Assembly (NCBI GenBank): GCA_020746835.1
Contig: JAGPNK010000009.1
Location: forward strand, 620,001 to 684,000
Reading direction: 5' to 3'
DNA from: Stachybotrys elegans
Lineage: Eukaryota > Ascomycota > Sordariomycetes > Hypocreales > Stachybotryaceae
DNA length: 64,000 bases
Of the stretch, positions 11,081 to 21,307 are shown one piece after another. The first letter of the stretch is position 1; each line of letters begins with the position of its first letter. The notes beneath the pieces were generated by a model that saw only the letters and a program-made list of their open reading frames with translations, ran no database searches and was not told the origin of the DNA. Position numbers and translations under genes: made by a program.

Positions 11081-14000
11081 TCATCTCAGGCCCTCGATGC
11101 CTTTCTCCACCAGGAACTTCACCGGCGCCCGGGGCCTGGCCTTGCCGCCCATGATACCCATCGCTGTGCGGGGAAGATAGTTCGGCGTGGTGAGCATTGA
11201 CACGCTCATCGTCTTCTGAAAGGGCAATGGCTCGACTCGGTGGTTCTCCATGGCCGACCTGAGCGCCTCATCGTAGCCGGGAGGCTTGCCAGTGCGGTCG
11301 TCGTATCCCCATTTCGAGACGCCGCCTGCGCGAACCCATGGCTCCAGGTTGCGGCACTGGCTCACATCAATCCAGCTGAGTCTACCACAGCCCGACAAGA
11401 CGCTCTCCACGCCCTTCCCAGTTACACGCACACAGCCCCGGACACTGAGGCCTTCCAGCTCGTTGAGATGCAGAGCGACACTCTCCAGGCTGCCGTCGCT
11501 CACGGCCGATCCACAGAACGCCAGTCTGAGCTCTCGAAGCCTTGGTAGACCCAGCGCAACTACCTCGGTTGCCGTGTCAGAGAGGGCGCAGCAGAAAGAG
11601 AGGTCCAAGTGCGTCAGCCTCTTCGCAGCATTGACCAAAGCCACGATGGCGTTGTCCGAGAGGTACGTGCAGTCGGCAAGACAGAGCTGCGTCAACTTCT
11701 CGAACCTGAATTGCGCCCACGATTGAAAGCCAGCGTCCGTGATGGACGTGCACCTCGTGAGTGACAAAGACTGCAGGCGATTTGATGCATGCGCCGCCAG
11801 ATGTGCCATTGATCGGTCTGTTATGTGCTTGCAATAGGAAAGGTTCAGGGTCTTGAGCTTGGGGCAGCCAATCACGGTTCCGGGGGGTGGCATGTGCTGC
11901 GCCCTTTGCTGCTGTTGTTGCTGGTACATCTGCTGCTGTTGAGGAGTCATTCTGCTCTTCGACTTGCTTGACGAGTTTGAGATGACGACCTTGTTGTTGG
12001 AAGGGAGGGGCTCTGGAACAACCCAGCCTACCACTCGTCCCAAGAGGTTGTCACCAACCTTCCTACAGTTGCTCCAGTCGACCTCTTCCAAGTCCTTGGC
12101 GTTCTCGCTCATCTCGAGAATCTGGTTTGCTGACACGTCCCAGACAGATCGCATCCTCCAGCTCTTGATATTCTGACCGCATTGGCGCCACAGGATCGAG
12201 AAGCCCTCATCGGTAATATGGAAGCAATTGTTCAGGTCGATGATCCGGGCACGCTTACCAACAAAGGGCGCTAGCACGTGCTTGATGACGTGGTCGTTGA
12301 CACGGCGGTTGTACCTAGAGAGGTCGACGTTGGTGCAGAGTTCCTCTGACTCCGTGACAATCTTGCGCCAGTGGCTATTCACTCGACGCAGGAGAATGAG
12401 TTCTCCAACATCAAGGTACTTGAAGATGCGGATAAGATGCTCGTCTGGAAGAACTGTCTGGGACTGGACGTGCGGCCGGCGAGGCAAGGTCTTGGCTCTT
12501 TTTGCGGGCGCCTGGGCTTCGGTGGACGGCTGATCAAAACTGAAATTGAACTTGATGGCCGGAGCATCTATAGGCGACAATCGGTACCCGTTGGGCCTGG
12601 AAACTGCACTCTCCCCCTGGGTCGTCGTTTGTATCTGTGTTTGGGTAGTAGGGGGCGCAAGAGAATGCCGCCGTCTGTTTCTGATGTTCTCCATGTCCAC
12701 ACTCAGAAAGGGGTCAGGGTCAGTAGGTTCCATTATCTCATTGTCATCCTTGCTGGGAGAACTCGGCTTTGACGGAGTCGTGAACGTGACGTGCGGGAGT
12801 GACACAGGACCGCGGGTTGGTGTCGACGGTGTCGTCGGCGTCGGGGGGTCTGACTTGGATTTGGTCTTTGTGTCCACATCAGACATATCGACGTCGTCGG
12901 TCGCATTGTGAAAACGGCTTCGTGCAGTGCTCTCAACCTGTGATCTGATGCCGGGTGGGCACCGCCGCCATAGTTCATCGAGAGCATCTCCAGGAATCAT
13001 CAAGCACTCGACGGTCGTGATGGACCGAACGGTAGCGGTGCGTCCGGGTGACAGCCCCAGACTCGACACCTCGCCAAAATATTGACCGGACCGCAGCCTT
13101 GGCCGCCGCTGGATGGCGCTTGTGATGCTCTGCGGTACAATATGATCCTTTGGTTCGTCGTGGATGACTTCCGCCTCGCCCCGGACAATAAAGAAGATCT
13201 CATTGCCCGGAGTTCCCTGTTTGATAATGTCGTGGAAAGGTGGGTAGGTCTTGGGCTGTGCGCTCAGGCCGAGGAAGTGAAGGATGTCAGGAGGCAGCGT
13301 CGAGAATAGTGGGAGTTCCTTCAGAGTCTGTCGGATGTTGACGAATCCGCTGCCGATGGCGCTTCCGGCCGCGGGGTCCTCAATAATGCCGGGACTCGGA
13401 GACTTGCGCTTCTTGGAATTGACGACGGCACCGTCCTTGATGGCTCCGCTTTCACCAGTAGAAACCTCTCCCGGTGCTGCTTCTCGGGCAGAAAAGTCTC
13501 CGGAGGGTGGCTTTATGATGGCCTTGCCCTCCTGTCGCTTCTTTTGCAGCAGATTCAAGCGCTCTTGTGCCTCCTGTCGGATAGCCGTCTCCATCTCTGG
13601 GAACATGGGCATCACCTTGTACAAATCTTCCTTTCTCAGAACCAGCAGGAGACACCTAGTCCTCGCAACAATGGTTGCTGTCCGTGGCATCTTCATGAGA
13701 ACGCCAATCTCGCCGAAGAAGGCACCCGGCTTGAGCTCAGCGTAGACGGCCTCGCCATCACGGGACGTGACAGCAACAACGCCACGCACAAGCCAGTACA
13801 TGGCCTTGGCATTGTCGCCCTCGGTGACGATGTGGTCGTTGGCGCTATGGATCTGAGGCTTCAGGTGGTTTCCTATGGCGACCAGGAAGTCGTCGGGTGC
13901 CGATTGGAAGAGCGGGAAGGACCTGATGCGGTCTACCAGATCCAGAGGCATGTCTCTTATGGTGGAGGCCGTGAGGGGAGATGGGCGCATGGGACGAGTG

Positions 14001-14143
14001 GGATTCGCCTCGACGTTGAAAGATCTGATGAGGGAGACGGAATCGGTCGGGGCGGTGTTGGAATGGGCCTGCTGATGATGCGCCAACGCTCTGAACGGCG
14101 AGGGTGAGCTAGGGGAGCGACCCCGCCTCATGGTGGCTGGCAT
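11081..14143 (-). CDS. Protein with two cyclic-nucleotide-binding domains, F-box and leucine-rich repeats
   Basis: A single intron-free frame of 1020 residues; the start is the first true ATG (14141-14143), with a second four codons later. Two cNMP-binding domains are visible, at roughly residues 70-200 and 270-400. Each keeps the phosphate-binding core, FFGEIGVLMKMPRTAT and YFGEVSSLGLSPGRTAT, including the Glu and Arg that contact the nucleotide in PKA-type sites. After a Ser/Pro/Thr-rich linker comes an F-box near residue 570 (LPDEHLIRIFKYLDVGELILLRRV), then a polyQ insert and a run of AMN1/FBXL-type leucine-rich repeats (LSYCKHITD, LTRCTSITD, LADCTYLSD, LSFCCALSD). The architecture suggests an SCF ubiquitin-ligase substrate receptor whose activity could respond to cAMP or cGMP. 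That role is inference; I know of no established function. It could equally be a scaffold that has lost nucleotide binding. Confidence 0.88.
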   Translation of the reverse strand: MPATMRRGRSPSSPSPFRALAHHQQAHSNTAPTDSVSLIRSFNVEANPTRPMRPSPLTASTIRDMPLDLVDRIRSFPLFQSAPDDFLVAIGNHLKPQIHSANDHIVTEGDNAKAMYWLVRGVVAVTSRDGEAVYAELKPGAFFGEIGVLMKMPRTATIVARTRCLLLVLRKEDLYKVMPMFPEMETAIRQEAQERLNLLQKKRQEGKAIIKPPSGDFSAREAAPGEVSTGESGAIKDGAVVNSKKRKSPSPGIIEDPAAGSAIGSGFVNIRQTLKELPLFSTLPPDILHFLGLSAQPKTYPPFHDIIKQGTPGNEIFFIVRGEAEVIHDEPKDHIVPQSITSAIQRRPRLRSGQYFGEVSSLGLSPGRTATVRSITTVECLMIPGDALDELWRRCPPGIRSQVESTARSRFHNATDDVDMSDVDTKTKSKSDPPTPTTPSTPTRGPVSLPHVTFTTPSKPSSPSKDDNEIMEPTDPDPFLSVDMENIRNRRRHSLAPPTTQTQIQTTTQGESAVSRPNGYRLSPIDAPAIKFNFSFDQPSTEAQAPAKRAKTLPRRPHVQSQTVLPDEHLIRIFKYLDVGELILLRRVNSHWRKIVTESEELCTNVDLSRYNRRVNDHVIKHVLAPFVGKRARIIDLNNCFHITDEGFSILWRQCGQNIKSWRMRSVWDVSANQILEMSENAKDLEEVDWSNCRKVGDNLLGRVVGWVVPEPLPSNNKVVISNSSSKSKSRMTPQQQQMYQQQQQQRAQHMPPPGTVIGCPKLKTLNLSYCKHITDRSMAHLAAHASNRLQSLSLTRCTSITDAGFQSWAQFRFEKLTQLCLADCTYLSDNAIVALVNAAKRLTHLDLSFCCALSDTATEVVALGLPRLRELRLAFCGSAVSDGSLESVALHLNELEGLSVRGCVRVTGKGVESVLSGCGRLSWIDVSQCRNLEPWVRAGGVSKWGYDDRTGKPPGYDEALRSAMENHRVEPLPFQKTMSVSMLTTPNYLPRTAMGIMGGKARPRAPVKFLVEKGIEGLR
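11899..11945 (-). repeat. CAG-type repeat coding a polyglutamine insert
   Basis: Imperfect CAA/CAG repeats encode a Gln-rich insert (QQQQ, then a six-Gln run) inside the LRR region of the F-box protein. Length polymorphism between strains would be expected here. Confidence 0.7.
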
Positions 14144-17100
14144 GTTGATGCGTTTGACGAGGGCAGGCTTCGGTGACGGGGGGGAGGACAGCAATCGCAG
14201 CACCTCCTGGAGGCTGCCCGGCGTTACCGCTCTATCTCGAAGGGCGCGAGGGGGCTATATCGTGCAGTGTGAGAACAGGTGGTGGGTTCGTGCGCGAATA
14301 GATGAATACAGGACACGGATCATGCTATGCTGGCGGCGGGCGGTGTTTGTATCTCCTCGAGGAAGCGATTCAATTCTCTCAAGGGAGTTGTCTTGTCTGC
14401 GCCGATAGGGCTAGTGTCGCCACCGAAATGGGTGGGTGTCCCACGGCTCACGGCTCGCGGCTCGAGCTCTGCACGAATGCGAGGGCTAATAATGTGCGGG
14501 TTGTATTATTCGAAAGAAGTAAATGGAAGCCAGCGTCGTGCGGTGGGAAACAAAGTTGTGCAGTACGCTGCGCGGTCAATGTCGACGTCGATGTGGCGTG
14601 TGATGGGCGTCTCCGGCTCCACGGCTCGGGTCGCGTGCTAATAATGCCACAGAGGGAAACCAAACACTGAGTGAGCAGCAGGATTAGAATTCGACGACGG
14701 TCGGCAAGGGAGAAGAGGGAGACGCACGATGGATGAGGTACACGACAATACAATACACGAGGAGGGCAGAAGGAGGGCAGTGTGTACCGAGGGGGGGGTG
14801 TAGTGCGCACGGTGCGGGAGCTCAAAACAAGAGAGACGATGACGGAGCAGAGGGATGCAGACGGCTTGCAGAGAGTGTGTCGCTTTCTCGAACACCTACG
14901 GAGTAGGTAGGCGCGCGATGGTTTCGTTGGGGGACGTGGGGTAGCTTTCAGGGCTTTGTCAGGATGCCTGGTCGACAAAAATAACCCTGGCCACTCTCAG
15001 CCGAGCGAGTCTTGCGTTCCGCCGGGGAGGGGGGGAGAGGGGTATCTCAGCGCATGTAATATTGAGAGGTATCTGATCTGACAGTCGACGTGGGTGGCGA
15101 ACAAGGCGGCTTGTCAGACACGAGAGGGAATAGAGAGAGAGGGAAAAAACAAAAGACAGAAGCTCTCGGGGCAGCTCAGGGAGAGACAGCCCTCCCAAGC
15201 AGTCATAGACCCAGTTGCCTTTCCATAGGAGGGATGGCGGATGGATGCAGCGGCGTGGCGTCGGTGGACTTTAGGGAGCCATACAGTCAGTCAGTACGTC
15301 TCCAGCATGAACCGGATAGAGTACCGTAAGGCGGAGCGGAGCTACAGGGGGTCGTCAGTGGGTGGAGATGCGTCTCAGAAGGTTCTGCGTGGCGGTTTTA
15401 GCGCTCCGAGGCCTGATGGGACATGCCCAGGCTGCAGATGCTCCAGGGGAGAGGGGAGAGGAGAGGGGGGTAGGACAGCAAGCACAGATGCGAGATTCGT
15501 GCGCACGGAGCACCAGATGATCTATCCCAGGACGGCTGGGCGGATGCACCAAACAGATGTGGCCCGTGCCCGACTTCTTGTTGCCAGATGCATCGGAGAC
15601 TCTCGACGGGAGCACACGGGAAGCGCGTGGCAGCCCCCAGAAGCAACCAAACCATGAAGCCAACCATGAAGCCAAACCATGAAGCCGAACCATGAAGCCG
15701 AACCATGAAGCTGGGAGCCAACGGAGCCCCTAGATGTTATCTGGAGAGGCAAAAGGATGTGCATAGGTACATATCAAAAGTACCGAATGAGAGAAAAGAA
15801 GAGGGGGGGTCAAATGGCTTTCCAAAAATTTGGTTCGCTCATTACTCGAACCCCTCTCACCCAACCCTTGCCCATTCTTCTTTTTCCCCTTCTTCTGCTT
15901 CTTCTTCTTCTCGGCCTAGCCAGGAACTTTGGGCGAAAACACTGGAAGATTGCCGCATCGGGCGTGGTGTCTTGCCTGGGCTATGGTTACAATCCGCCGT
16001 CGACCCAGTCATGTCTGTCATGTACGTGCGTGCGTGCGCGTGTTGCGACAGGGAGAAACAGCGGTGCAGCATGTGCGTGCCGTTGCCGAGGGCGGATGAC
16101 AGGTATGTACATACGATCGCCTGTCAGCCCGAAAAAGCCCAAGACAGATTGACACTGACACACACACGGCGGACAAGGATGGAATTGTCAAGTCCGTCTG
16201 TGCACGGAACCGGCGCGTGCCACGCTTCCTCGAGATCAGCAACCAAGCTCCATATTTTGTCAAATCTCCCGTCCCGTCCATTAGGTACAGGTAGGAGCCT
16301 GGGCTCTCCCTCGCACCAAATCCCGCCCATTCTCATTGAAGGGAGTGCTGTCGCGCGATTAATCAATTGACAAGAGGCGCATGTTTTATTGCCGCGCTGC
16401 AGCACCCCCAGAATGAGAAGGTCGCAGAGCAGAATCCAGGAATACTACATGTCTCGTCCCCATTGTGTCATATCCAACCTCATTCTGCCCTTCCTGCTTA
16501 CTCCAACACCTTCCCAGGCTGTGCATGTGATTGGATCGCTACCCTCCCGCGACAAATGATCCATCGCGATGCCAAAAGTATCCACCACCCTTCGGCCAGC
16601 CCGATGCTTGCCATGCATCTTCACGACTCAGTACGTACGTGTTGGACTGGATAGCTTACCTCGGGCACCTACTTGCTCCTGCTGCCGCCGGCAAAAAACC
16701 CCGTCAGCTTCTTCCGCCATTCTATTTCAGGGAACGGGCCACCTCGGATACAATGCGCCAGCCTGCGAGGTACGATCCTCCTCTGCTGAAACAAAAGGCT
16801 CCCGAGCTCGTATGTGAGACGACTTCAGCCCTATTATGTACTGTACTGCGTCAGTCCTGGACTGCTACACCACCTACATTACCTACTAGGTACAGTATTA
16901 CTATGTGTTACAATGGCTACATGTCTTACTGCTTGTGCATTGCGAGCTTCCTATAACGAAACAGGAAGGCGCCCAGAGGCTACCATTGTATCCGTCCCAG
17001 TCCGTCTCGGTGTCATGATGAACTGGAAGGATGCGGTAAATACCGTGAAGATCATGACACAGAAGTAATGCCTCAGCACGCCACATAGGTAGGTAGCAGA

Positions 17101-17654
17101 GGCTTCTGTCCGTTTCCGCGTTTGCCAAACCCATTTCCTGTGAATATCAGCGCTCGGTGAGCTGAGCACGGCGACGATAACCAGAGGCCACTTAGCCACA
17201 GATGTGAGGAGGCACTTCCCGTGTTCCATCCTCCGCCCGCCACCAACCAACTATGTATGTACTACTATCCACATGGATCCATACTACGACCCGGTGGGCA
17301 GGTATCTTACATTAACCTTATCGCCTCGGCCCGCGTATCGGGTGCAAGAACTTGTCGTGTACGGCTTATTCCTCATCCAACCACAATCCTGCAGTGACAT
17401 ATCTGATGGGTTCTCATACAATGTAGTCACATGGGCTGCTAGACAGCTGGCGAGTGCAAGCAATACAGAGGTCGTGATGTCGCATCGATATGGCAAGGAG
17501 CATTCTATAGTCAACGGTATCATCTCAATCTATTCAGCAACATCTGTAAGAGCATCAGCTCCGAGCCCCGATTGTATCCCTATTTTGGCAGGAGTATCCA
17601 GAGAAAATCAGATGAAACACCCCAACTCCTCGAAATGCACACACCCACCCGTGG
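14144..17654. other. Long stretch without a recognisable gene
   Basis: About 3.5 kb between the start of the F-box/LRR gene and the stop of threonine deaminase, both on the minus strand. Open frames up to 221 codons exist but show no domain and no paired coding signal. The part next to 14143 probably carries a long promoter and leader. The rest contains a 13-bp tandem repeat (15651-15712), purine- and pyrimidine-rich blocks (for example 15880-15920) and several ACCTAGGTA-like words typical of fungal spacers. A non-coding RNA or a small gene with many introns could be missed. Confidence 0.5.
15651..15712. repeat. Tandem repeat, about 13-bp unit, five copies
   Basis: The word ACCATGAAGC starts at 15651, 15663, 15676, 15689 and 15702, giving periods of 12, 13, 13 and 13. 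The copies differ by one or two bases in the junctions. It lies in non-coding DNA and looks like a young minisatellite. Confidence 0.85.
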
Positions 17655-19590
17655 CTACTCGCGCAGGAACGTCTTAAACACCTCGGATTCGGTGCAATCC
17701 TCGTGCGGGTAGCCCAACTCGTGCAGGAATCGCTCCAGCTGATCCAGCTCTTCGTCCGGGCACACGATGCCTGCCAGCACCTTGCCCACGTCGCCGCCGT
17801 AGTTTCGGTACTGGAACAGGCTAATGTTGAAGTTGGGGGGTTTCAGCGTCGTCAGGAACCTCTCCAGGGCGCCGGGTCGCTCGGGGAACGTGAACATGTA
17901 TACCCTCTCGTTGGCCACGCCCGAGCGGCCACCCACCAGGTAGCGGATGTGGCTCTTGGCGAGCTCGTCGTTGGACAGGTCCCTTACCGTCATGCCGCCG
18001 GCGCGGATACGCTCCAGCAGCGTGTCCAGCTGCTGGACCCGCTGGGACGCCGGCGCGGTGAGGGAGAGGCCGATGAGGACGTTGGCAGTCTGCGAGGTGG
18101 CGTACCGGTAAGAGAACTCGGTGACGCTGTGAGGCATGATGATGTCGATGAGCTTGGAAAACGCACCGGGCTGCTCGGGGATCGTCGCCGACAGCAGGGC
18201 CTCCTTGCCTTCGCCCAGGGTGGCACGCTCTGCCACGAACCTCAGCCTATCAAAGTTCATGTTGGCTCCTGACGTGACGGCAATGAGGGTGCGCTTCGTG
18301 TCCTCAGAAGGGTTCATGGCAACGTATTTCTTGAGGCCTGCGATGGGCAGGGCACCAGCAGGCTCCAGTCCGGACCTCGTGTCGTCGTACATGTCCTTGA
18401 TGGCTGCGCAAATCTCGTCCGTAGATACCTCGATGACGTCGTCAACGACCTCGCGGGCGATGCGGAACGTCTCCTCGCCCACCGTCTTGACAGCAGTGCC
18501 GTCGGCAAAAAGTCCAACTTCCTTGAGGACGACGCGCTCGCCCAATTTCAGGGACTGGGCCATGGCGTTGGCGTCGTGGGCTTCAACACCAATGATCTTG
18601 ACGTGAGGTGCCATGCGCTTGACAAAGAGGCCGATACCGGCGATGAGACCTCCGCCACCGACACCGCAAAAGATGGCCTCGACCTTGGACATGTTGACCT
18701 GGCCGAAGAGCTCGTTTCCAATAGTTCCCTGACCGGCAATCACATACGGATCGTCAAAGGGCGGGATGTTGATGAGGCCATCCTGCTTCGCCCGCCTCGC
18801 GCACTCCTCCTTGGCGGCATCAAAATCCTGGCCGTGCAGCACTACATGGCCACCCAATCGTGACACATTGACGTGCTTGATGCTTGGGGTGCCCTCAGGC
18901 ATGATGATGGTGGCGGGGATCTTCAGTTTTCGAGCCGAAAAGGCTACACCTTGGGCGTGGTTGCCGGCAGAGCAGCACACGACGCCTTTCCAGCTCTGCG
19001 CCGGGTCGAGGTGAGCCATCTTGTTGTAGGCGCCGCGCAGCTTGAAGCTAAAGACGGGCTGCTCGTCCTCGCGCTTGAGAAGAACATTGCACTCCAGGCG
19101 GTTGCTCAGATGGACGGCTGGTGTTAGAGGGGTGACCTTGCAGGCCTCGTAGACTCTGGACGTGGCGCTGGCGATAAGGCGGAGGTACTGAGCAGCCAGC
19201 GGTCAGCTTCCCTGCTGGCGGGGAGGGGGTTAGAGGAGAGCAGCTCACATCGGGGAAGCCATTGGGGAGGAGGAAATCCTGGGGAACAATCTTGCTAAGC
19301 TGAGCACGCTTCTCCTCGGACGGGGTGGACGGGTTCGCGCTGTACTCGGTCAGGGACATGCAGCCCGTGGGCGTCGAGGGCCTGTTGTGCCCATTGATGC
19401 CGTTGACGGCGCCGTTGGGCGAGGCCTCGATCAGTGCCGGTTCGCTGAGGGCCGGCATATCGTCGTCTTCGTCTTCGTCGTCGTCGAAGCGCACACGCTG
19501 TGGTGGTGAGGGTGGGAAGAAAAAGGAATCACCAAACGACTGGACCCGAAATTTCGAGGTTCTGACATAGACGCCCACCAGATGAGCCAT
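17655..19590 (-). CDS. ilv1: Threonine deaminase (threonine dehydratase, biosynthetic)
   Basis: Two exons (19590-19249 and 19187-17655) give 624 residues. The enzyme makes 2-oxobutanoate from threonine with pyridoxal phosphate, the first step of isoleucine synthesis, in mitochondria. The cofactor Lys163 lies in FSFKLRGAYNKM; SAGNHAQGVA (substrate binding) and GVGGGGLIAGIG (phosphate cup) follow. The C-terminal 190 residues form two ACT-like regulatory domains (FPERPGALERFL is in the second), so isoleucine feedback is expected. The 5' end is uncertain. The stretch before codon 32 contains a strong pyrimidine tract ending in CAG (19498-19500 on the plus strand), so the upstream part may be intron or leader; the next in-frame Met is at 19458 (MPALSEP). 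From 19590 the first 30 residues are basic and could serve as presequence. Confidence 0.92.
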
Positions 19591-20460
19591 GCGCAAGGCC
19601 GTTGCCGACTAGCGACGAGCCACTAATTCACTAAGGCAACCTGGGGGACACTGGGGGAAATTGAGGGAAACGTAATAGTATTGTAATTTTTATTAAATCT
19701 GTGTGGAGGAGAGAGATGTTCCTGTGATCCCTTTTATTATTCCTGTGCTCATGATCTTTTTGACCGCCATGTGATTGATGCACCTCTTCATCTTCGTGTA
19801 CTGCATACACGATTATTTTTTTCTTTTTCGGTTTGCCAACTCCGAGTCTCTGTTGATAGTGGGGTGAGTGCAGGGGTCTTATGGTGGGGTCCATTTCGAT
19901 ATCGGAGCAGCTCGGGACCCTTGCAACGTCAAATATTACTTGTGGCAGACACAACAAGTACAGAGACACTTTCCTGAAATACATACAGAGAAACACTATT
20001 CCAAATTCGTCACGGGGTCTACACAGCCAGTTTCGCTGTGGTCTACAGCCTTTCGTAGCCTTTCTCTTTGTCATCCAGAAGGCTGACTATCGCAAGCCCC
20101 TGCAAGGCCTAGGTTACTGAGGGCTGCAAGGCCTAAGTCAGCGAGGGCTGATAAAGGTTGCAAGGCCTAGGTCAGCAAGGGCTGCAATAGCTACATATGT
20201 ACCTAGGTTACTGAAGATTGCAAGGTCAGCAAGGGCTGTAAGGCCTACTGTAGGTCAAGAAGGTCAAGAAGGTCATGAGGGCTGCGAGGGAAAAGTGGGG
20301 GTCACATGACCCAGGCTTCTAAGGCCTTGCAGGGTCCAAATAACAAGAGAAAGGCTGCTAGGTATAGCACCACAGCAAAATTTACTACCTTAGGCCCATA
20401 CCAAGATTTCTCTGTATTTTAGGATACTCCTGATAGCGTACATGTCGCACCATCTCTCCC
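19591..20460. other. Intergenic region with degenerate repeats
   Basis: This 870-bp region lies upstream of threonine deaminase. The first 200 bases are AT-rich; the right half holds the repeat described separately. No gene is supported. Confidence 0.55.
20101..20328. repeat. Degenerate tandem repeat built on TGCAAGGCCTAGGTCAG
   Basis: Copies or partial copies of the core TGCAAGGCCTA begin near 20101, 20125, 20159, 20219 and 20238 at irregular spacing (24, 34, 60 and 19 bp), with GGTCAGCAAGGGCT as the second half of the unit. A perfect 6-bp inverted repeat GGGTCA-CA-TGACCC sits at about 20300-20313. It could be a decayed minisatellite or the remnant of a small mobile element; no terminal repeats or target-site duplication are recognised. 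Confidence 0.6.
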
Positions 20461-20826
20461 TCAGTTCTCCTCTTTGATGTCGTCGTAGGCTGGGGGTGAG
20501 TCCGGCACCATCTCCCATCTCTCCTCATCCAGTCCTTGTCCCTCCATCTCGAGCTCATTTGCAGCCGGAGCCGGCATCGCCGTCCAAGTCTTGCTCGCAC
20601 CACGCGAATTGGAGGATTTTCTGCATCCTACCACCGCCAATCTTCGTTCCGCCTTGTACAATCTTCTCTGTCTGCATCGCTCTCCGCTGTTTCGGCAGCA
20701 CGACTTGTGTTTCCGTTCGTAGCCGTCTGTTGTGTTGTGAGACGGACACGACATTGTGCGTCTGCCACGAGCGCGTAATGCTCGTATGACAAGGACGACT
20801 CCGATAAAATAGAGGATGCCGCACAT
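20461..20826 (-). CDS. Small possible membrane protein with PPxY motif
   Basis: A 121-codon frame from a true ATG with an in-frame TGA two codons upstream. The N-terminus is a short hydrophobic helix (GILYFIGVVLVI) followed by RALRARGRR, a typical stop-transfer pattern. The middle is basic and has several Cys; the acidic C-terminus contains a PPAY motif at residues 111-114. PPxY is the docking motif for WW domains of Rsp5/Nedd4 ubiquitin ligases, so an adaptor or cargo is conceivable. I do not recognise a family, and the frame may be chance or the last exon of a larger gene. Confidence 0.35.
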   Translation of the reverse strand: MCGILYFIGVVLVIRALRARGRRTMSCPSHNTTDGYERKHKSCCRNSGERCRQRRLYKAERRLAVVGCRKSSNSRGASKTWTAMPAPAANELEMEGQGLDEERWEMVPDSPPAYDDIKEEN

Positions 20827-21307
20827 TATTCAGAAACGTCTCGTAAAATATTGATACAAGTGAGATTGTGTCTATAAGCTGTAGCCACTGTCTGCAAGTT
20901 GGGGATGTAATGAGTACAGGGTAGGAAGGGAACAGCGAGTTTGGGTGGAACATCTACCGACATCAACAAGCTTCCACAGATAAGTTATATACACAATCGT
21001 ACCACACATAATACTTGACAGTTGTTCAAACCATACATTATACCAAAAGCTGGTGGAAAGTCGTTGCCACGTCATGGTACTATCCAATGGTTGCCTGGCA
21101 TCTTAGTGTCCAGGCCGCCGTCTCTTCCCACGCTAAGGCCAGTCTTCGCACTCGCATTCGCGTACATCTAAATACACTCGCTGCTTGTCGGCTGACGACA
21201 CAGAAGTCGTCACCTGTCCATCCCCATGATCACTAAACAATAAACCCCAAATCCGGATGCCAGATCGTATGGATTGGTTTGGTCCAGGTGGGCCGTAGAC
21301 CTTGGCA
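20827..21307. other. Intergenic region
   Basis: This region lies between the small putative membrane protein and the stop codon of the GH76 gene, both on the minus strand. Composition is mixed with AT-rich patches around 20980-21040. No gene or repeat seen. Confidence 0.5.

Noticed and set aside
15705..16370. 221-codon frame on the plus strand
   Set aside because: Sits in repeat-containing spacer, lacks any motif and begins inside the tandem repeat.
20250..20275. AGGTCA direct repeats resembling nuclear-receptor half sites
   Set aside because: Fungi lack nuclear receptors, and the words belong to the local degenerate repeat.
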